Assembly (NCBI GenBank): GCA_003153055.1
Contig: PMBV01000224.1
Coordinates: 1-5,131 of the forward strand
Origin: Myxococcales bacterium
GTDB taxonomy: Bacteria; Myxococcota; Myxococcia; Myxococcales; Myxococcaceae
Length of the DNA stretch: 5,131 nt
Direction of reading: 5' to 3'
The notes beneath the pieces were generated by a model. The model searched no databases, had not been told where the DNA came from, and saw nothing but the letters and a program-made list of their open reading frames with translations. The translations under genes were made by a program, and so were the position numbers. The stretch's first letter is position 1. Each line of letters begins with the position of its first letter. Shown piece by piece: positions 1 to 3,881 of this stretch.

Positions 1-1
1 T

Positions 2-478
2 TCACGCACCCTCACCGGAGGGACACAATCGCCCGTGGCAGCGGTCGGCGCCTGCGGCTGCCGCTCCGTGGATCCATCGAGCCCCTGGCTGTTCGCCCTT
101 GGGCTCTGGCTCACTCGCCGCACCGCGCGACGGCTGGGAATCGGCCGCCCGAGGCGTTCGTCATGGAGGCGCCGCCGGCTTGGTGTTCGCGACGAACTGC
201 ACCTCATCGGTGAGATACGACGCGATGCCACCCCAGACGTTCGACTCGAGGAGCCGGTCGGTCGTGTAGAGGTGGCTATAGCCCTTGGTGATGGAGTGCA
301 CCATGGCGCCATACAAATCGGTCGTGTTGCCGTGAATCAGCGCCAGCTGGCCCTTTGCGCCGTTTCCGGGGTCATGGTTGAGGCCGCTCCAGTCGAGCGC
401 TGGCGACATCGCCTCGGCAAGGTTCTGCTCGAAGCTGCACGTCACGTCCACCAGCTTGGAGTAGCCCTTCTGGTTTGA
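2..478 (+). CDS. 3' part of a gene with a MYXO-CTERM-like sorting tail; stop codon unexpectedly late
   Basis: The frame is open from the left edge of the window, so the start is outside. Around 47-130 it reads GACGCRSVDPSSPWLFALGL, then WLTRRTARR: a Cys-Gly-Cys, a short hydrophobic stretch and an Arg-rich cluster. This is the layout of the MYXO-CTERM signal, a C-terminal tail that sends myxobacterial proteins to the cell surface. Third codon positions in 47-150 are mostly G or C, as expected for coding DNA here. Such tails normally end within a few residues of the arginines. Here the frame continues to a TGA at 476-478, and the last 318 bases lie antisense to the convergent lipoprotein gene. 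The extension is Arg-rich and unlike a natural domain, so it is probably not a functional part. A lost stop codon, a sequence error or a decayed gene would each explain it. The identity of the main protein body cannot be seen. Confidence 0.35.
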   Translation, partial: SRTLTGGTQSPVAAVGACGCRSVDPSSPWLFALGLWLTRRTARRLGIGRPRRSSWRRRRLGVRDELHLIGEIRRDATPDVRLEEPVGRVEVAIALGDGVHHGAIQIGRVAVNQRQLALCAVSGVMVEAAPVERWRHRLGKVLLEAARHVHQLGVALLV

Positions 479-2140
479 ATAGAATTGACCGCCTGCGTTG
501 CCGATGATGCGAAGGTTGGGGTAGGTCGCGCGGATCCAGTGGGTGAGCTGATCGTAATAGCCACCGCTGGGGTTCACCTGAAGATCCCAGTTCGGGCGAC
601 CGTCAGCCATGCGGCTGTCATACCAGGCGCGATCGGTGGGGGCGTTCTGCGCTCCGTTGGGGAAGAAGCTGGTCCAGTCGGAGTTGGAGATCTCGTAGCG
701 GGGGTAGAACTCGTCGATCCAGATGCCGCCCAGGTTCGGGTAGCCGGTGACCCACGCGGTGATGTCTTGCTTCACGGCCTCGAGCGGCCGGTACTGCTCC
801 ACGAGCGGCTCCATAGGAGACATGCACGTGTGGACATAGCCGAAGATCAGCCCGCCGTTGGCGCGGATCGGGTCCCAGAGGCTGGCGGCGTAGGCCCAGG
901 CCGGGTCGGTCGGAGTGAACGGGCCGTTGTTGCTGTTCACCACTACCCAGAAGTCCTTGTAGGCAGGGTCGGTGCCATTCTTGACGGTCAGCGCCGCCTC
1001 AGCGAGCACGGTCCAACCGGCGAGCAGCGAGGCGTCGTAGCTGGGGTCCGCGGGGAACCGTGAGCCGACCGAGAGGTACGCGGGAACGATCAGGCCCTTT
1101 CCGAAGCGCATGAGCGAGAGCCTGGCGAACGAGGTCGTCGGCAGCGTGCCCCGCACGTTCCACGTGGCGCCGTCGAGGTCGTCGAAGCGCACCGTGATGG
1201 CCTCGGCCAGGGTGCCCATGGCGGCGCGAGAAACCCGGAGCTCCACCGTCGAGGCGTTCTTTGCCTCCTGCACACTGGCCGTGCCCAGGTCGCTCCAGCT
1301 CCAAGCAGGTCCCATGGATTGATAGAGGCGGCCATTCTGGACAAGGTACTCAGCGCCATGCGCGCCCGCGAAGCCGGTGGCTGCGTTGTCGTCGGTGTTG
1401 AGGAAGAGTGAGTACGAGCCACCCAGGCCACTCCCCTGTATGACGAAGGAGAGCGAGTCGTCATTGAAGGTGGCCTTCAAGGTGGTCGCCGCCTGGCCCG
1501 TGGCAGTGGCGAGCACCTCGACGCCGGTCCATTCCCGTGCGCTCCCATCGACCACGAAGCCAATGCTCCTCGGGTAGGCGGCGAGGCTCCCTGCCGTCGG
1601 CAGTGCGCTCTGGAGCGCCCAGCTGGTCGAGATGTCTTTGAAGCCGACCGAGAACGACGAGGCCAGGCCCACCAGCGCCGACTTCGCCACCGTCACCTCC
1701 ACGGCCGCCGCGCTCGCCGTGCTCGTCACGCCGGCGGTGCCCAGGTCGAGCCAGGCATTGGCGGCGAAGCGGTACACGCGACCGTTCTCGATGAGGAAGT
1801 CGGCCCCCGGCGAGGTCCACGGAGCGGGCTGCTGGCCCGAGCTCGGGTCATTGTCGGCGTTGATGAAGAGATCATAATACCCGCCCAGGCCGCTCCCATC
1901 GACGCGGAAGGACAGCGTGGTCGAATCGGCAGCGACCTTCAGGCTGGTCGCGCTCTGGCCCACGGCGGTGGCCAGCGGCGAGACCGTGTCCCAGCTCGAA
2001 ACCGCCATGGCCTTGGTGGCGAGGGTGGGGCTGTCGGCGCCGCTCGAGTCGGAGGTCCCCTCGCGACAGGACAGGAGGCCGGAAACCGAGCCCGCGAGCA
2101 TCGCCAACCGAAACAGGAATCTCTTAGATTTTGGGGTCAC
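161..2140 (-). CDS. Spherulation-specific family 4 (GH135-like) lipoprotein glycosidase with two tandem beta-sandwich-like modules
   Basis: 659 residues from a GTG at 2140. This start is chosen because GGAG sits 5 bases upstream and the product then opens with a lipoprotein signal: basic KSKR, a hydrophobic run, and a lipobox-like LLSC with Cys25. An in-frame ATG at 2344 would add 68 residues with no signal character. Residues 26-48 are a Ser/Thr/Ala linker. Residues 49-194 and 195-344 are two related modules, each with a GSGLGG motif, an Asp/Asn-rich loop and an NGR(V/L)Y motif. They are probably substrate-binding beta-sandwiches; the exact family is not assigned. Residues 345-655 match spherulin 4: GLIVPAYLSVG (349), VVVNSNNGPF (399), GYVHT (434) and GGIWIDEFYP (471). 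Sph3, a fungal GH135 member, cleaves alpha-1,4-linked N-acetylgalactosamine polymers using an adjacent Asp-Glu pair and a later Glu. Asp476-Glu477 and probably Glu571 (SFEQ) fit those roles. A cell-envelope exopolysaccharide hydrolase is inferred; the substrate is unknown. Confidence 0.85.
   Translation of the reverse strand: MTPKSKRFLFRLAMLAGSVSGLLSCREGTSDSSGADSPTLATKAMAVSSWDTVSPLATAVGQSATSLKVAADSTTLSFRVDGSGLGGYYDLFINADNDPSSGQQPAPWTSPGADFLIENGRVYRFAANAWLDLGTAGVTSTASAAAVEVTVAKSALVGLASSFSVGFKDISTSWALQSALPTAGSLAAYPRSIGFVVDGSAREWTGVEVLATATGQAATTLKATFNDDSLSFVIQGSGLGGSYSLFLNTDDNAATGFAGAHGAEYLVQNGRLYQSMGPAWSWSDLGTASVQEAKNASTVELRVSRAAMGTLAEAITVRFDDLDGATWNVRGTLPTTSFARLSLMRFGKGLIVPAYLSVGSRFPADPSYDASLLAGWTVLAEAALTVKNGTDPAYKDFWVVVNSNNGPFTPTDPAWAYAASLWDPIRANGGLIFGYVHTCMSPMEPLVEQYRPLEAVKQDITAWVTGYPNLGGIWIDEFYPRYEISNSDWTSFFPNGAQNAPTDRAWYDSRMADGRPNWDLQVNPSGGYYDQLTHWIRATYPNLRIIGNAGGQFYSNQKGYSKLVDVTCSFEQNLAEAMSPALDWSGLNHDPGNGAKGQLALIHGNTTDLYGAMVHSITKGYSHLYTTDRLLESNVWGGIASYLTDEVQFVANTKPAAPP
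1109..1558 (-). repeat. Second copy of the tandem protein module (lipoprotein residues 195-344)
   Basis: Opens with FVVDGSAREWTGVEVLATA and GQAATTLK, then LSFVIQGSGLGG, LFLNTDDN and YLVQNGRLY, matching the first module position by position. The VDGS...EW opening resembles the start of DOMON- and CBM9-like beta-sandwich domains, which bind sugars or cofactors, but I cannot assign the family firmly. The copies are clearly diverged at the DNA level, so the duplication is old. Confidence 0.75.
1559..1996 (-). repeat. First copy of the tandem protein module (lipoprotein residues 49-194)
   Basis: Encodes a module that opens WDTVSPLATAVGQSATSLK, continues with LSFRVDGSGLGG and LFINADND, and then has FLIENGRVY. 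It lines up with the next module at an offset of 154 residues over the first part and 150 over the second. The alternating hydrophobic pattern suggests beta-strands. The Asp/Asn cluster after the GSGLGG motif could hold a metal ion, but this is inference. Confidence 0.75.
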
Positions 2141-2145
2141 GTCTT

Positions 2146-2149
2146 CTCC
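2146..2149 (-). promoter_or_regulatory. Ribosome binding site that sets the GTG start of the lipoprotein
   Basis: Read on the minus strand, GGAG is followed by a 5-base spacer (AAGAC) and GTG at 2140. The spacing is good. The product then begins directly with a lipoprotein signal, which supports GTG over the upstream ATG at 2344. Confidence 0.6.
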
Positions 2150-2180
2150 GGGAGGTCGTACTTGAATGGGGACGAAGCCA

Positions 2181-2200
2181 GCATCGCGGCGCCGCTGTGC
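2181..2200. repeat. Imperfect G+C-rich dyad upstream of the lipoprotein gene
   Basis: A perfect 10-base palindrome GCGGCGCCGC (2186-2195) is flanked by pairing GCA (2181-2183) and TGC (2198-2200), with two mismatched positions between on each side. It lies 41-60 bases upstream of the lipoprotein start, a usual place for an operator. In such G+C-rich DNA it could be chance. Confidence 0.3.
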
Positions 2201-2282
2201 AGACGCCGTGCCCTCGTTGGGCGGCCGGAACTCCTCGGAAACAGGGACAACCACCCTCGGCTCATGCCGAGCGCGATCGGCC

Positions 2283-2314
2283 AGATCACCTCCGCGGCGA
2301 CCTGTGAGATCACC
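2283..2314. repeat. Pair of 8-base direct repeats (AGATCACC) spaced 24 bases apart
   Basis: AGATCACC occurs at 2283-2290 and again at 2307-2314, 24 bases start to start, in the non-coding divergent region upstream of the acyltransferase gene. Tandem sites like this can bind a regulator dimer, but two short copies are weak evidence. Confidence 0.3.
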
Positions 2315-2385
2315 CCGTGGGCACAGACCGCTGCTGACAATCAAACGCGGCTTTGGCGAATGCGGTATCGTCCACTGCCGAGCGG

Positions 2386-2390
2386 GGAGG
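2386..2390 (+). promoter_or_regulatory. Ribosome binding site of the acyltransferase gene
   Basis: GGAGG is followed by 7 bases and the ATG at 2398. This strong site decides against the in-frame TTG at 2353, which would add 15 residues. Confidence 0.7.
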
Positions 2391-2397
2391 GGTGAGC

Positions 2398-3042
2398 ATG
2401 TCGAATCGTGCTGAGTCTTTTCTTGGAGTCGTCATGGAGCCCGGAGGGAAACGCGGCGAGCCCATCCCACTGAGGAGCGTCGCGAGGTTGATTCGCGAAG
2501 ACCTGGGTGGGTTGTTGGGTGGAAACCATCTGTGGCAGCTCGCGCTCCTGAGTGGGAGTCGTCTCCTCCCAGACTTCTACTTCGGCAGGCTTCGAACTCA
2601 GCTGTTTCGCTGGGCGGGCTGCGATATTGCCCTCGGCTCTTCGTTTCTCGGCGATGTCACGGTCGCCGGCGCTGATGATGGGGCTGGGCGCCTGCACATT
2701 GGCCCCGGGTGCATCATTGGGCCGGGTGTGAAGTTCGATCTCGAGGCAGACATCGTGTTGGGCAAGAACGTGGCCATCGGCCCCAGCTGTGTGCTGGCGA
2801 CCTCGACCCACGCGCTTGGAGTTGGCTCGCGACGAATGCAGACTCGAGTCCAGGCCAAACCTATCACCATCGACGATGGGGCATGGATTGGGATTGGCTC
2901 GATGGTGCTGGCGGGCGTGCGGATCGGCCATGGAGCCGTGGTCTCGGCAGGTTCCGTGGTGGTGCATTCAGTCGAAGCCAACACGCTCGTGTCAGGCAAC
3001 CCGGCGACAGTGGTGAAGCAGCTCCCCCTGGGCGATCGCTAG
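2398..3042 (+). CDS. Left-handed beta-helix (hexapeptide repeat) O-acyltransferase, maltose/sugar acetyltransferase type
   Basis: 214 residues ending in TAG. Residues 1-70 are a helical N-terminal region resembling that of polysaccharide-decorating acyltransferases. From about residue 100 hexapeptide coils begin (IGPGCI, IGPGVK, IVLGKN, VAIGPS), the repeats that fold as a left-handed beta-helix. The THALG motif puts His138 where the catalytic His of maltose/nodulation acetyltransferases lies. ITIDDGAWIGIGSMV (156-170), AGVRIGHGAVVSAGSVV and the closing GNPATVVKQLP complete the family signature. By family knowledge it transfers an acetyl or other acyl group from acyl-CoA to a sugar hydroxyl; the acceptor is unknown. 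No signal peptide is evident, so it is probably cytoplasmic. Next to a predicted glycan hydrolase, a role in exopolysaccharide or envelope-glycan acylation is a reasonable inference. Codon use (ATT, TTG, GGG) is less G/C-biased than in the PolA-like gene. An internal ATG at 2434 has only a weak, closely spaced ribosome site. Confidence 0.88.
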   Translation: MSNRAESFLGVVMEPGGKRGEPIPLRSVARLIREDLGGLLGGNHLWQLALLSGSRLLPDFYFGRLRTQLFRWAGCDIALGSSFLGDVTVAGADDGAGRLHIGPGCIIGPGVKFDLEADIVLGKNVAIGPSCVLATSTHALGVGSRRMQTRVQAKPITIDDGAWIGIGSMVLAGVRIGHGAVVSAGSVVVHSVEANTLVSGNPATVVKQLPLGDR

Positions 3043-3058
3043 AAATCGACACCTCCCT

Positions 3059-3076
3059 TCCATCTGTCCAGATGGA
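3059..3076. promoter_or_regulatory. 18-bp near-perfect palindrome, candidate operator
   Basis: TCCATCTG and CAGATGGA are perfect 8-base inverted arms around a 2-base centre (TC). The element lies 17 bases after the acyltransferase stop and 46 bases before the start of the MshEN gene. No T-run follows, and the 2-base centre is too tight for a good hairpin loop, so an intrinsic terminator is unlikely. Because the downstream gene appears to encode a DNA-binding domain, autoregulation is a natural but unproven idea. Confidence 0.45.
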
Positions 3077-3110
3077 GCGATACCATCCTCAAACCAGTGG
3101 AGGTTTTTCG

Positions 3111-3115
3111 GGAGG
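3111..3115 (+). promoter_or_regulatory. Ribosome binding site of the MshEN-domain gene
   Basis: GGAGG with a 7-base spacer to the ATG at 3123. It fixes the start even though the frame is open far upstream, through the antisense-free part of the acyltransferase gene. Confidence 0.7.
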
Positions 3116-3122
3116 GGGCGCG

Positions 3123-3821
3123 ATGAATCGACTTCGCATCGGCGACATCTTGGTGCAGCAGGGGCTCTTGAATCAGGTTCAGCTCCACGGAGTGTTGGAT
3201 CACCAACGGCGCTGGGGTACCGCGCTGGGGCGAGCGGCGGTGATGCGGGGCCTCTGTACCGAGGGTGACGTCTTGCAAGCCCTCTCCCATCAGCTTGGTC
3301 TTCCCTCGATGGACCTCGACCGCGAGGAGCCGACACCCGAGGTTGGAGGGCTCTTGCCTCAGAAGATCGCCGAACAGCGCCGCGCTGTCTTGGTGCGGTT
3401 CAGCGGCCTGGGCCAGCGGACGCTGGTCGTGGCCATGGCTGCTCCGGCCGCGCTCGACGCGCAAGACGCCATTCGAGCGGTCACTCAGAAGTCTCGGCTC
3501 GAGGTCTACCTCGCCGGCGACGAGGCGATCGAGCGGGCCATCGGCCGCGTGTACCGTGGTGAGCGAGGGGTCTGGTCTGGCTCGAATCGCGGGCGAGCGG
3601 GTGAGAAGGTGGTCGCCAGCCCGGCGAGCGAGGCGACGGTCGTCGAGCTCAGTGGGCTCGGGCTTTCGGAGGCGACCGTGGAGCGAATTCGGCGAGCCTC
3701 GTCGAGCTACGGCGTGACCCCGATGGAGCTGGTCAAGCGGGTGCTGGAGACCTGGGCGAGTAAGCGCCCCGACGGCCCCGAGAAGCCTCCGGTGCCACCG
3801 ACCGGTCGAGATCGCTCGTAG
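3123..3821 (+). CDS. Stand-alone MshEN (T2SSE_N) c-di-GMP-binding-type protein with a ribbon-helix-helix-like C-terminus
   Basis: 232 residues. The N-terminus carries the two 24-residue MshEN motifs (RLGxx-hh-xxG-hh-xxxxLxxxLxxQ, h hydrophobic) separated by exactly five residues: first at 5-28 (RIGDILVQQGLL...HQ), spacer RRWGT, second at 34-57 (ALGRAAVMRGLC...HQ). MshEN domains bind c-di-GMP through these motifs. Residues 75-145 form the domain's second half, with LLPQKIAEQRR, TLVVAMAAPAALDA and an EAIERAIGRVY helix. No Walker A or B follows, so this is not a secretion or pilus ATPase; those run to about 550 residues. After a Gly/Ser/Arg-rich linker (146-170), residues 181-212 (LSEATVERIRR...SYGVTPMELVKRVLETWA) align without gaps to the ribbon-helix-helix pattern of CopG-like DNA-binding domains. 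The tail is Pro-rich. Second-messenger-controlled DNA binding is inferred. The oddity is Ala34 in place of the second motif's leading Arg. An 18-bp palindrome lies just upstream. Confidence 0.8.
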   Translation: MNRLRIGDILVQQGLLNQVQLHGVLDHQRRWGTALGRAAVMRGLCTEGDVLQALSHQLGLPSMDLDREEPTPEVGGLLPQKIAEQRRAVLVRFSGLGQRTLVVAMAAPAALDAQDAIRAVTQKSRLEVYLAGDEAIERAIGRVYRGERGVWSGSNRGRAGEKVVASPASEATVVELSGLGLSEATVERIRRASSSYGVTPMELVKRVLETWASKRPDGPEKPPVPPTGRDRS

Positions 3822-3858
3822 GCACCCGCTCGACGGCCGGGGCTGGCGCACGGTGGCC

Positions 3859-3864
3859 TATGCT
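3859..3864 (+). promoter_or_regulatory. Possible -10 element before the PolA-like gene
   Basis: TATGCT matches four of six bases of the sigma-70 -10 box and lies 17 bases before the ATG at 3882. No matching -35 is visible at 16-18 bases. If used, the transcript would have a leader of only about ten bases. That would fit the absence of a Shine-Dalgarno sequence there. Confidence 0.2.
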
Positions 3865-3881
3865 ACCCTGCCAGTGCCCCG

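Larger units (their letters stand above)
2141..2397. promoter_or_regulatory. Divergent intergenic region between the lipoprotein and acyltransferase genes
   Basis: 257 bases without a convincing gene separate two divergent starts, so promoters for both directions must lie here or inside the flanking genes. On the plus strand, CTGACA at 2334-2339 matches five of six bases of a sigma-70 -35 box. The best partner, GCGAAT at 2356-2361 (16-base spacer), is a poor -10. No convincing promoter was found on the minus strand. An imperfect dyad (2181-2200) and an 8-base direct repeat (2283-2314) are possible regulator sites. The shared region suggests, but does not prove, joint control of the two genes. 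Confidence 0.4.

Noticed and set aside
485..1063. Plus-strand open frame of 192 residues
   Set aside because: It is antisense to the conserved spherulin-4 domain, and its product shows no recognisable motif.
2141..2344. An in-frame ATG at 2344 that would extend the lipoprotein by 68 residues at its N-terminus
   Set aside because: The extension has no signal-peptide character and would bury the lipobox. GTG at 2140 has a well-spaced GGAG and exposes the lipoprotein signal.
2353..2397. TTG start for the acyltransferase, 15 codons upstream
   Set aside because: There is no ribosome site before the TTG, whereas GGAGG sits 7 bases before the ATG at 2398.
2341..2967. Minus-strand open frame of 208 residues
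   Set aside because: It is antisense to the acyltransferase gene, whose hexapeptide pattern is unmistakable. Its product is low in recognisable structure.
3059..3076. Reading the palindrome as an intrinsic terminator for the acyltransferase gene
   Set aside because: No T-run follows the dyad, and the 2-base centre makes a poor loop.
2709..3122. An upstream extension of the MshEN-gene frame overlapping the acyltransferase gene
   Set aside because: It is an out-of-frame reading of the acyltransferase gene. The MshEN domain begins right at the ATG at 3123, which has a strong ribosome site.
3799..3808. Ten-base palindrome CGACCGGTCG
   Set aside because: It lies inside the last codons of the MshEN gene, is short and G+C-rich, and is expected by chance.
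3039..3851. Long open frame on the minus strand (270 residues)
   Set aside because: It is antisense to the MshEN gene and shows no domain motifs. Long antisense frames are common in G+C-rich coding DNA.
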